DNA from: Eremomyces bilateralis CBS 781.70
Lineage: Eukaryota > Ascomycota > Dothideomycetes > Eremomycetales > Eremomycetaceae
Assembly: GCF_010015585.1 (NCBI RefSeq)
Contig: NW_022985102.1
Coordinates: 1 to 64,000, forward strand
Direction: 5' to 3'
Length of the DNA stretch: 64,000 bases
Every line of letters begins with the position of its first letter. Position 1 is the first letter of the stretch. A program made the translations under genes and the position numbers. Below the pieces are notes generated by a model. That model was given only the letters and a program-made list of their open reading frames with translations, did not search any database and was not told the origin of the DNA. Shown here piece after piece: positions 47,362 through 59,706 of the stretch.

Positions 47362-47807
47362 ATGAAGCCCGTCGTATCCGCCATGAATGCATGGACATGG
47401 TTCGTCATCCCCATTCCAACTCCAACTCCATATCGATATGGCGATACCTCCCAGTCGCTAACGTCTTACGTGTAGCATCGTTGTTTCCGTCTTCGCCATC
47501 GTCATCCTCTCCGTCATCGGTGCCTTGTTCAGCGTATGTCCTCCCTCACCCCCCCGTTCCCGACCATCCACTCCTCCCGCCCGATCCGCCTCCTTCCTCC
47601 CCCTTCATACCCACCACCAACTAACCCCCCTCCTAGTCCAACTCCCGCTCCATGATGGGCTCCGAAGAAGACCCCCCCAATCACGCCGCCGTCGCCACCA
47701 CCGTCTTCGGCGCCGTCGCCGTCTACGGCCTGTTCCTCGTCTTCTGCGCTTCGCAGGCCCTGCTGCATTACCGCGAGAGCCGACGGGGGGCCATTTCGTT
47801 GCAGTGA
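47362..47807 (+). CDS. V-ATPase subunit f (YPR170W-B / RNASEK family)
   Basis: Three exons, 47362-47399, 47476-47533 and 47637-47807, join to 88 residues: MKPVVSAMNAWTCIVVSVFA, IVILSVIGALFSSNSRSMMG, SEEDPPNHAAVATTVFGAVA, VYGLFLVFCASQALLHYRES, RRGAISLQ. From memory, the yeast protein YPR170W-B begins MRPVVSTGKAW, shares VILSVI and GSINDP/GS-EEDP positions, and ends after a second span with a short basic tail; the length (85) also matches. That protein is subunit f of the vacuolar ATPase Vo membrane sector and a relative of animal RNASEK. Two membrane spans with a short lumenal loop are evident. The first donor is GTTCGT, unusual but GT. No single exon is long enough for routine gene finding. 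Confidence 0.85.
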
Positions 47808-48940
47808 GATGGCGGGATGAGCGGTTATTGGAGGATGAGCGTATTATAGCACAGTATGCCTATTTTCGAAGGAGGTTGGGCTCGTTAGATGGTATTGCGT
47901 CGCGAAAGGCGGATGGGATATCAAATCGGTTTGGGATTAGATGGCGTTTGTGGGGTTATGGACCGGTGGGCATATTATCTGGGGTACGGAATGAGTGATT
48001 CATGGTTCTAGACGCTGTATATACCAGATATTGAAACTCCAGGGTTGGCATTGGCGCTCCGCGTACATCACGAATGTAATCTGCAACATCTGGAGTAGAC
48101 CAAATTGATACTGCAACCTACCTTGAAGTCGTCAAAAACTCCTGATCATGACCTTTGTGGATAGATGGGAGATAGATGGGAATACCCACGTGTGCTCCTT
48201 GTGCTTAGGTATATGGATGATTAGTTGCGAACGACCATCAACTTCCATCCAATGGAGCCAGTTTTAGAGCGTCACAAATCACAATAGCTCATTCAACAAT
48301 AGCATCTGCTGATTCAGAGAGGAGATTTGTCGCCTTATATTCATCATCCAAACATCTATTGTACATGCAGTCGAGACACATCCACCTCCACACGCAAAGC
48401 CTCTCCGTTTCTCCTCTCCACTCTTCATCCATCCTTTCATCCCGTCACCATTGTGCCTTCCGTTTCGACGACCCACAAAACCCGTGGGTGACAAATGCTT
48501 TTTCCCGGCCACCGTTTTCCATGTTCCTTTGGTGCTGGGGATGGGACGCTGAGTCAGACCCACCAGCGAAACAAAACGCCTGCCGGATAGTCCGAAGCCA
48601 AGGAAAGGAAGGGGAATGTTGCTGGTGTTGCTGCGATGAGGAGTATGGGGTTCGGTTCAGATGGGTCTCGAAAGTGAGAACCCAAGAGGTGATATAAGAC
48701 GAAAGAAATCTAGTAAGAACAAGAGTGAAGAAAACCTGGACGCAGCACATCCAGGAGGGTCGGTAAAAGACAATTACAGAAGGTGAGGCATTAAGAAATA
48801 CCATGAGGGGAAGTGAATAGAACAGGGAAGAAAGATAGTGAGGGGTATCCCCAAAGCAGCAAAAAGCAATTCAGAGGCCGAAAACTTTGTCACCACATCA
48901 TCCAGGAAGGGTGTTCCTCTCCACTTTATTTAAACGCCTC
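47808..48940. other. Intergenic
   Basis: The two neighbours converge here, so it should contain both 3' UTRs. Short frames (48279-48563, 48359-48697, 48445-48804) overlap each other on both strands and match nothing. Confidence 0.5.
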
Positions 48941-51086
<2,146 letters not shown>

Positions 51087-52133
51087 GGTGACGGTGAGGG
51101 AGGAGCGAAAGAGGTTGAAAGGGAAGGCAGACAAAGCAGAGACAATGGCAATGAAGGAAAAGGAATTGGAGGATGAAGAAAATAGGGATGGAGATGGAGA
51201 TGGAGAGAGAGATGAATAGATGGAGAGAGAGATGGAGCTTTGGAGAGCAAAAGAATTGACAATTGATGGAATCGGAACGACTGGGCCGACAGAAATTTCG
51301 AGCGGCGCCAAGACGTGAAGTGCCAAGACCGATAGAACCGGCCAGACGGGGCCAGTGCACGTGACAGAACTGACTCAGTGACTCTCAGACTCTGGGCTCA
51401 TGTGGCTGGTCTCATCTTGACGCCTTGACGCCTTGACGCCTTGACGTCTTATGCCTTATTGATCATGTGACTTCCACCCATCTCATGATCTCATTGGAGG
51501 ACCTTGAAATCCTGCCTTGTTGCCTTAATTGCCTTATCAGTATCACTCGTCCAGTTCAGGTCCTCTTCCTTCAGTTGATCATCAATTCATCATAATATCA
51601 TTCCGTTCATATCATACAAACTCCTCCATTCTCCTGTAGCAGTCTTCCCTTCTCTGGTACATGTTATCCCTTCTCAGTCTCTTTCATGCTTCGTTCCTGA
51701 ACATATATTAACTGAAATCTCCGCAAATATCTTTACTCAGCCTTACACAGGTGCCTGGTGTGACCCCAGCATTCACCATTCCACCACCCACTTGCACCAC
51801 TCCACCATATGTCAACTTGCCTCTCCACTTCCCCTCCTCAATATCAATCAATATTCCTCGCAATATTCCTCACCACGCACTAATCCCTATAGCCTCCTAC
51901 TTACATTAAACATTGACTCCTCTGTACATCCTTCCTATTATTTCTTTATCCGCTATTCTATCTTCCACTTACGAACCACATCCTGCCGTGCCAGCCGACC
52001 CTACATCTCCGCCTTGCTGTGACGTCGTAGCCGCTGTGCATAACTGCTCCGTGTTACAGAATCCCACTGTTCTCCATTCCCTTGTATCACCCACACGTAA
52101 CATGAGTCTTGCTCGACCATTTGCATAGAGATC
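51087..52133. other. Divergent promoter region of the Hsp70 and DUF2415-like genes
   Basis: On the Hsp70 side there is a purine-rich plus strand at about 51100-51250, i.e. a pyrimidine-rich Hsp70 leader. Four 8-bp direct repeats follow at 51416-51447. I see no perfect heat-shock element (alternating GAA/TTC triplets). Confidence 0.5.
51416..51447. repeat. Four tandem copies of CTTGACGC
   Basis: CTTGACGC three times and CTTGACGT once, head to tail, 0.33 kb upstream of the Hsp70 start. Could be a protein-binding array or a simple repeat. Confidence 0.8.
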
Positions 52134-54694
52134 ATGGCGGTGGATGAGTTACCGTAAATACCCAAGCCCATTACTGTCTAGCTTATTCACGGACACTGAC
52201 AACAGGCAGCCACACCGTCTATCACGACACCGACGAGTTCATCTTACCCAAGAAATCCTTCTGGCCAGCCTCGATTCCGGTTGCGTAAGGGTTCCCTTCT
52301 GCGGATTGAGATGAGACCGCTTATATCGTCACAGTCACCACCAGCTGCGTCACTTCATCAGCCAGCCGGAACGAAACATCATCTACTACGCGAACAACCA
52401 AGACATCTTCGAACTCAACGTATGCGCCCGGACCCGGAAACATATCGCCACTCTCCCTTTCCAAGTCCGATGTACCGCCTCAGGTTATGGTTGGATATGT
52501 GTGGGCGGGGGTGACGAGGGTAACTGGGCGCGAATCCAACTCAATCCACCATCGGCCTCTGAGGTTGACTCATTACTTCCGCTGAACCTCGAATACCGGC
52601 AGAATGGACGACGAACACGGCCAACCCTCCCCCCTCCCCTTCCGCGAGTGACGTCAGACCAGCTCGGCGACGACATTGTAAATTCTATCTCGATACACCA
52701 GATTCAGGATGACCCCGCCGAGCCGACGGAGGTGCTTGCGGTCCTGACGAACAATGATAGGACGGTCCGCATCTTCTCCCTGACGCGAGATGCGGAACTG
52801 AACAGACTGGAGCTCCCATTTCCCGCCAACCATGCGACCATATCCCCGGATGGGCAGATGCTGGTTGCAGTGGGAGATTATCAGCAAGCATACTTCTATG
52901 AGCGGATGGATGTGCCGACGTCATCCTCCAAGGCCCCAATCTCCAGGCCAAAAAAATACGAATGGGGCATTCTCAACATCGTCCAGCTACATGTCCCGTC
53001 GCCAACCACCATCATTGGATACTTCACCACGGCTTGGTCGCCCACCGGAACACTGGTTGCGGTGGGCTCGGAGTGCGGCTACGTCAGCATCTTCGATGTG
53101 GATATTCTGAAGAAATCGGACTTGGCAGAGAATGCCCTGATCGATGTGTTTAGCGGGTCGCGTCCCGATCTGGATATTGGACCGGGCTCCATCAGGAGCA
53201 TGGTCTTTGCACCGCAACCTTGGGATCTTTTAGTCTGGGCTGAGGATCGTGGCCGGGTGTGCGTACTGGATCTGCGGTCCGGATTGCGGGCGCGACAAGT
53301 GGTTCATCTCGCTTCCGATGCTCCGCTGATGCGTCGGATGGAGATTGCCGATGTTCACTCTCGTCCCGCGACCGAAAGACCCGTGAGCTGGGCGGAGGAA
53401 GCGGCAAACATTCGACGGGAGCATCAACGCCGCAATCGCGATCCTACCTTCGCCGAGGGGATTAATCAGTATGCCGAACGGATCCATGCCGTGCTCGGTA
53501 ACCGGGAACGTGAAGATTTCAGTCGTGAGGAGGCGGATCGGGACTGGGATAACGCGGAACCAGACACGGCGGAAGACCTTGCCATAGCTATGGCACATCG
53601 AGCCCTTCAACGAGCCAGTATCGAAGCCCCCGAGCTACGGAATGACTCGCAGTACGATCCGACCACATCCCAGCCCAACGAGTTCCCATGGGAAGGCTAC
53701 AGCACATACGACCTGCAGCGAGCGAGAGATCTTGCACGCCTGCACGGACATAACATATCCCTTACCGTCCCTGCACAGGAACCGAACCGCACCCGAAGAC
53801 TCAATAACGGGGCGGAATGGAATGCCCTGCTAATACCATGGTTGCATCAAATCCGTACTCTGGACAACGACCGTCCTCAGGACCGATTAGGAGACGACGA
53901 TGACTCGACGCGACGCATGCGTCTCGCGCTTGCCGCCTTCCGGGCCCGCGCAGGACTTGACGACGACGACCACCCCTCCGACCCCACCACATCCACCGCC
54001 GCCCCCTCCTCCTCTGGCACCACCACCCTCACCCCTACCTCGGACGCCACCCGCTCCCAAGACCACGCGTGGCGGCTCATCGAGAACGGTCTCCGCAGCC
54101 TCATCGCCAGCCGCGATCCCGCCTCCCACGTCGCCNNNNNNNNNNNNNNNNNNNNNNNNNNNNNNNNNNNNNNNNNNNNNNNNNNNNNNNNNNNNNNNNN
54201 NNNNNNNNNNNNNNNNNNNNNNNNNNNNNNNNNNNNNNNNNNNNNNNNNNNNNNNCACCTCCCCGGCACACACTCGCCGCCCCGCCCACCGCCCCGCCAC
54301 CGTCGAATCGCGCCCCCGCCGCCAAGCCGCCCTGCGCCCCACCTACGATCTGCCCACCACGACCCTCGGTTCCGACGGCCGGCTGATCGGCATCACAACG
54401 TCCGCAGCGCCGCCGAACTTGTTCGTGCCACGGATCAGCGGGCACATGCGGCAGGGCACGGGGGGCGCGGCCGCGGGGTTGCGGACCGCGGGGTTGGCGT
54501 GGAGCGTGGATTATGAGGAGCTGTGGCGGGGCGGGACGGGGGGAAGGGAGGGCGAGGATCCGGGGAATGGGGACGAGGGGGATAGGGAGCGGGGGCATGG
54601 GCTGCGGTTATGGGTAGGGACCGAGCAGGGGATCTTCGAGATGAATGTGAATCTGGGGGGGCGACGGTGTTGGAATTCGTTGATGCCGATATAG
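52134..54694 (+). CDS. WD-repeat-like protein with DUF2415-type region, interrupted by an assembly gap
   Basis: Exons 52134-52153 (MAVDELP), 52210-52284 and 52335 onward join in frame (HTVYHDTDEFILPKKSFWPA). The main exon carries beta-propeller-like blades: NIIYYANNQDIFELNVCART, EVLAVLTNNDRTVRIFSLTR, TAWSPTGTLVAVGSECGYVS and PWDLLVWAEDRGRVCVLDLR. The last of these resembles the short DUF2415 domain of fungal WD proteins. A long acidic, Arg-rich disordered part follows. At 54136-54255 there are 120 N. Coding resumes in another frame and ends TEQGIFEMNVNLGGRRCWNS at 54694, again like a propeller strand. The true gap length is unknown; it may hold an intron. About 840 residues are implied plus whatever is missing. 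Role unknown; related proteins are nuclear or cytosolic scaffolds. Confidence 0.8.
54136..54255. other. Assembly gap (120 N)
   Basis: Exactly 120 N lie inside a very GC-rich coding stretch. The reading frame before and after differs by one base, so 120 is not the true spliced length. Confidence 0.99.
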
Positions 54695-55647
54695 TCTCGA
54701 ATTATTGACGGAATCGAACCCCTTTCTTTTCGGATTTAAAAGCGACATGTACGACGGGGAAGGAAGCGTGAGCCTGACGCTTGAAGATCTTCAACGTTCT
54801 TTTTTTGGATCGGTTGCTCTGAGTCTGGCTGGGCTTATTCGGAATATGATGGGATGTCATTTATGTCAATACCGGTTCATCGTAATGGGTCATGATGGTG
54901 GGTTTGGAAGGATTAACACTCGCTCAAGCGGAGGTTTCGGTGTTGCGTGATTACACGCTAGCGTTGAATGAAATGCCTGTATCTTATGATGTTGGGATCA
55001 ACTCGGCGTGCCGCTTATTGTGCCTCTACAACGAGGATATAACTTTGACTCGAGTTACTTTGTTGTTGGAGGCCTCTGGTTCAAGGACAATCCTACCACG
55101 AAGCACGATTCCCGCGTGCGATTCTGCTATTGAAATTATATCTCGTGGCGAACAACACAAGAGTAATTAATGCCTTGTATTTATAGATTTTTAGGAGTGT
55201 TTGGTAGACCGGGAATGTGTGCAATGCTTGAATTGGTAACGAGATTCTTTCTATTTACATCCTATTTCTATTCAAGTGGAAATAGTTGATAGATATCGTT
55301 GCCCTGGAGTTTCCAAGAGCAGGGTCCAGCATTGGAACCTATAGAATGCGGGAATGGATAGTCCCTCGCCATGCCCACGGGTATGAAATGTCTACGAGAC
55401 GCTCGTCCTGAGTACCTATGCCGCTCAAGAAATCAAGCACGCAATTCTCCTACCCAAGCACGCTCCCTTTCACCTGAGCCTACTGTCTGGATTGCTCCGT
55501 CTGTCTCGTCGGCAGTGAAGTCCTCGCCCTTCCGAGCCACCACACCATCATCCTCCCAATCGTCATTTCGTGAACGTCATAATCGCCATCCTAGCGTCCC
55601 ATCCGAGAATCGTCCCCAGATTCAAACCCTGTGTGGGAGCGAATGAT
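54695..55647. other. Intergenic between convergent genes
   Basis: Neighbouring genes end here from both sides. Short frames (54892-55170, 55371-55646) have no recognisable content. Confidence 0.5.
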
Positions 55648-57543
55648 CTACACCCCATACCGCGCCACCTTCCCATAGTCATACCCCTCCGCCGGCGAAT
55701 ACGCCTGGTATCCCTGCGGACCTTGGGTGTGCGGATTTGCCGCAGGCACGATTGCGGGTCGTTGGCCGGGCGCCGATGCCATGCGATGGACGCCCGACGG
55801 GTTGGATTGCAAGAATTTCTGGGCATGCGGAGGATGCTGTTGCTGCGGGAAGGTGTTCGCGTGCGGGGGATGGGGCTGGAAGGCTTGGTATTGTGGTTGT
55901 TGAGATTGGTGGGAACCGTGGGATGGGAGGGCGCCGAGATTGACGCTGGTTGCGCGGCCGCGGAAGGGGTGGGTGTGGGGGGTGAGGGTTGGTGTTTGAG
56001 AGGTGGATGGGGTCTGAGTGGTGGGTTTCCTAACGTTTAGCTGGGCGGCAAGGGATATGGCGCTGTCTGGGGACATTTTTTCGGGAGACTGGAGCTGGGT
56101 GGAATGTTGACTGACGGGTGCTTGTCCTCCGATGTTCAGGTGTGCGAATTCGGGGATGCTGCCCGGTGTTTGACTTGTTTGCGGATCGTGGTGCATTCGA
56201 TCCGACGAGGTCTGAGTCGGTCCCGACACAAACACCACTTCTGGGGCTGGGTTATCTTGATATTCGGAAGCGGCTGGCTTCATTGGCTCCTTTACGATTT
56301 GTTTAGGCGAGAACTGTTCGGCAGGGAGTTCCGCAGGAAGCTCAGCAATACCTGGAGTGAATACGGACGACTGCTGCACATCTGGGAGTTGCTGTTGGGC
56401 GTAACGAGGTGGCGGAGATTGAGGATTGCTCAGAGGCGACGAAGGGTTGGCACTGGTACTCGCATAACTCGCAGTTGGTGTCCCTTGATACAGAGTCTCC
56501 TGATGACCTGTTGGCTGCTGATATGGCGCTATATGCGCTTGCGGCATCCCACTGTGCATCGCCAGTGGCGTATGCGATTGTACCGGCAGCTGCTGTATCT
56601 GCTGTAGCTTGCCGAGGAAACCTGACGTGTTGTTGCTCTGATGCTGCGGAGGCATTTGCTGGGAGCTCGACATGGTTGGCACCCCCGAATGTGCGGAGGC
56701 GGTTTGCTGGAGCGAAGGCGGGCTCATTGCGCTATACGTAGGATATTGCGCGGAATGAGCGTCGCTCGGAGAGGGTCCTCCACCATAGTTCCCTCCCATA
56801 TGCTGCCCATGATGTTGATATTGATGTTGTTGTGGTGATAACGGATTGAACGCTTCGTGGACGGACGGGGTGTGTGAGAGCGTTGTCGTGATAGGCGAGA
56901 CCGGTGTCGAGTCTTTGGGGGGCGGTCCTGGCGGTGGAAAGGCGCCATGTTGCGGAGGAGGGGTGGGTTGGTATTGAGGGGTACCTATACTCGGAGAAGG
57001 TGATGCATGACTGGTTGGAGCTGGAGGAGATGGAGCAGAGGAATAGGTCGCAGTTGACGCAGGAGCTGCGGTTAGGTAGGGGTCCTGCTGTTGCGCATAC
57101 GGTTGGTATGGAGGATCTGGTGGCGGAGAGTGTAGAGGTTGGCCGTCCTGAGCTGGCGGATAAGGCTGCGAGTGGGAGTAGACGTTATGAACGCTTTGAG
57201 GACCAGGTGGAAATGGCGACGTCCATTGTGCCGTTGGAGGCTGCGATGCGCCAAGGCCTTGGTAGGCTGCTGGCGCATGTCCGGGTGCTTGACATTGATC
57301 GTTTGGAGTCGACTGAGGTGGACCATAGCCTTGCGGTACCACTGGCGATTGAACGGGAGAGACAAGAGGAGATACAGGTCCCGGCGAGAAAGGCGTCTGA
57401 TGTTGGCTGGACGGTGCGATCATGGGAGAAAGGCCCGAGGAAGGTTGGGAGGCATATTGCGGCTGGAATTGATAGAGATTGGAAGGACCCTCTGGCTTTG
57501 GCGTTGCGACCAAGTGTTGGACATCTTTAAAGAGTTTCTTCAT
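55648..57543 (-). CDS. Pro/Gln/Ser-rich disordered protein (function unknown)
   Basis: Single exon of 631 residues from the ATG at 57543 (MKKLFKDVQHLVATPKPEGP). Almost the whole protein is Pro, Gln, Ser, His, Thr and Tyr, with many YQP, PPPP, QQHQ and SP motifs, and short runs such as QLPVQSHTPLAMHSGM. There is no membrane span or signal peptide. The only helix-like segments are the first 12 residues and SGFLGKLQQIQQLPVQ. The tail (GYDYGKVARYGV) is more ordered in character. Composition is that of prion-like or low-complexity assembly proteins, but no function follows from that. A coding call is supported by the uninterrupted length. Further 5' exons cannot be excluded. Confidence 0.72.
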   Translation of the reverse strand: MKKLFKDVQHLVATPKPEGPSNLYQFQPQYASQPSSGLSPMIAPSSQHQTPFSPGPVSPLVSPVQSPVVPQGYGPPQSTPNDQCQAPGHAPAAYQGLGASQPPTAQWTSPFPPGPQSVHNVYSHSQPYPPAQDGQPLHSPPPDPPYQPYAQQQDPYLTAAPASTATYSSAPSPPAPTSHASPSPSIGTPQYQPTPPPQHGAFPPPGPPPKDSTPVSPITTTLSHTPSVHEAFNPLSPQQHQYQHHGQHMGGNYGGGPSPSDAHSAQYPTYSAMSPPSLQQTASAHSGVPTMSSSQQMPPQHQSNNTSGFLGKLQQIQQLPVQSHTPLAMHSGMPQAHIAPYQQPTGHQETLYQGTPTASYASTSANPSSPLSNPQSPPPRYAQQQLPDVQQSSVFTPGIAELPAELPAEQFSPKQIVKEPMKPAASEYQDNPAPEVVFVSGPTQTSSDRMHHDPQTSQTPGSIPEFAHLNIGGQAPVSQHSTQLQSPEKMSPDSAISLAAQLNVRKPTTQTPSTSQTPTLTPHTHPFRGRATSVNLGALPSHGSHQSQQPQYQAFQPHPPHANTFPQQQHPPHAQKFLQSNPSGVHRMASAPGQRPAIVPAANPHTQGPQGYQAYSPAEGYDYGKVARYGV

Positions 57544-58537
57544 CGTCGCAAGGTTTTGGCAGTTGGCACCTTTTCCGCACCTTTTTCCGCACCTTTTTAG
57601 CAGAAGGCGAGCTTGAGACGAAGGGGAATTGATGTGAACTCAACTAGGCACGTCTAGGAAAGTCTCGTCTAGGAAAGTCTCGAGGGCATGGCACGCTTTA
57701 CCAAAGCCATATTGGAAACCCTTTGAATCTTTATTTAACATCACGGCTTGCGCTTGGAGGCTGTTGGAGTGTTGCGGAAATTGAGCTGGTGGAAGGCTGG
57801 GCGTCTAGATACAGCCACGCTGGTATACTCTTGCAGGGACATCACCACATGCAAAATTGCGGGTTGCAGATTGGAGATTAAAGAAGTATATATTGCTCCG
57901 TATTATTGATGAGATGCAGTCGCTGCATGGGCAGGACTAGACACGCTTGAAGCCGTTTCAGGGCCGAGAAGATTCCTGAATTGGAACCTAGGACCCGAAC
58001 GTTAGTGAGCCATAACTTCCTGAATCAATTTATTAGCCGTCAATTGATCTACTAACCATCCTGTGTCGAGTATCAGGAATTAATATCAAGCCTTGGGAAT
58101 GGGAATCTACCCTGGTGACGCCCCTGACCGGAGGCTGAGGCAGTGCTGCTAGCATGGAGCTGAACTCCTTCAGACAAAAGAATGAACTTTCATCCTTGAT
58201 TGCTTTACGGAGTGGCTTCTCGATCTGAATTTGGTCCTAACTCCTAAGAGATGGACGATAGAATTGATAGGATTATTTGGGATTCCTAATTTCAGGTACG
58301 GATAAGTTGGAGACCTGGTCTTCCTTCCGGTGATGATACCTTCATCCGTCATTGGCAACATTTGGTGTTCATGTGTGAGGATGATATGTACCATGTGCAG
58401 GCTGCAACAGATGACATTGTGCCTTCTTCATCGCGAAACCATCCAGATCCGAATGGGATTGGTTTTAACTGTCCCAGCCCCTGAATCTCATCAATGCCTC
58501 ATGATAGAACCAAAAAAAACAAAAAGATAAACTCGAA
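57544..58537. other. Intergenic
   Basis: It holds the promoter of the Pro/Gln-rich gene. Just upstream of that start, CGCACCTTTTTC-type short repeats occur at about 57575-57600. No further gene is seen. Confidence 0.5.
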
Positions 58538-58644
58538 TGGGGCTGCCGCGAATCGAACGCGGGTATCCACGGTTCTGTAATCAATGGAATTGAATTCCGA
58601 TGTGACTCCACAACGTGGTGTACTGACCACTATACTACAGCCCC
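58538..58644 (-). tRNA. tRNA-His (anticodon GTG) with a 35-nt intron
   Basis: Acceptor arms GGGGCTG and CAGCCCC pair fully with discriminator A. The D arm is TAGTATAGTGGTCAGTA, the anticodon stem CCACG/CGTGG, the loop TT-GTG-G then C, and the T arm CCGCG-TTCGATT-CGCGG. The intron (58573-58607) lies after position 37 and contains GGAATTCAATTCC. The extra G at -1 required for tRNA-His is not encoded, as normal in eukaryotes. Confidence 0.93.
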
Positions 58645-59706
58645 TGATTTGATGAAAGGGAATGCGATTCTCGCAATATAAGGCAGACTTGAATTTGGTG
58701 GGCTTAAACGTGGTTTGGCAGACTGGACTCCCTTTTTAAGTATTCCTTTTGCATTTCTTTTTGAATTGTGTCTCTCAAAGTCAACCCTTGAGCTCCAAAT
58801 TCTTTGTGCGCAGTGCTGATATTCGCGATGTGAATTGGAACGTGCCCTGAGTGAGAGTCACGTGAAGCGCCCCGTCTTTTGATACCCCCAGCGAAACCCC
58901 CGCCCGATCGGCCGTTGAAGCCCGCGAATATTTTTTTGGACCCCGTTTTGGCCCCCCCTCCCCCCCCCGGGTGCCTTTCTCGGGCTCCCCTCTGCTCGCT
59001 CTAATCGCCTAACACCCCCATCGCGGCATCGCCCCCGTCGTTGAACTGCGAAAGAAAAATAGAAGAAGATTTCTCTCTCGCAGCTTGAAAATTTACATCT
59101 CCCACTGTGAGTAGTCTCGCCACTCCATCGGCACCCAACCAAAGCGTGTTTGTAAGGCTGCAAGGCCAATAGAGACTGAGCCTGGCACAGCTCAAGACCT
59201 TTTCTCTTCTTTCGATAAGCCTGGAGTAATAGAAGTAGGCTATTATAGATCTTGCAGCCTGTAGCAATGTCGGTTATTCAGGTAGACATAGTAACCTAAC
59301 GCATTATCCTTCGACTTATCTTTCCTCACCTCGTTAAAGCTCCCGCCCACTGATCTGACTGAATCGGATCAACTTCAAATCTTCCAATCTCAGCACTTTC
59401 ATTCATCTTCTATTTCGTCCGCTACTACTAGCTAGTCAATTCAGACTATTACCATTACTGAGCTCACTGATTAGCACTGTGACTGGTACTGAGCCATGCT
59501 GAGCACGTATTGTTGGTCATGCAGGTATCGATTCCAGTGTTATATGACGGGTGCACATAAGTATGCAATCGTTGCCGAACTGATGGCCATTTGGAAGTAC
59601 TCAATTCCAGGCAGCCATAGACTATATCCAAGAGGATCCAGCCGAATCTCAAGAACCCTGGCTATGAATGATATTCATACATAAAAAATACAGTCAACAC
59701 TGGGGG
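58645..59706. other. Intergenic with C-runs
   Basis: A plus-strand run of mostly C lies near 58950-58970. Minus frames at 58858-59267 start without a clear gene context and are not recognised. Confidence 0.45.

Noticed and set aside
56904-57530. Plus-strand frames of 150-210 codons opposite the Pro/Gln-rich gene
   Set aside because: Artefacts of the opposite strand's repetitive codons; no domain and no credible start context.
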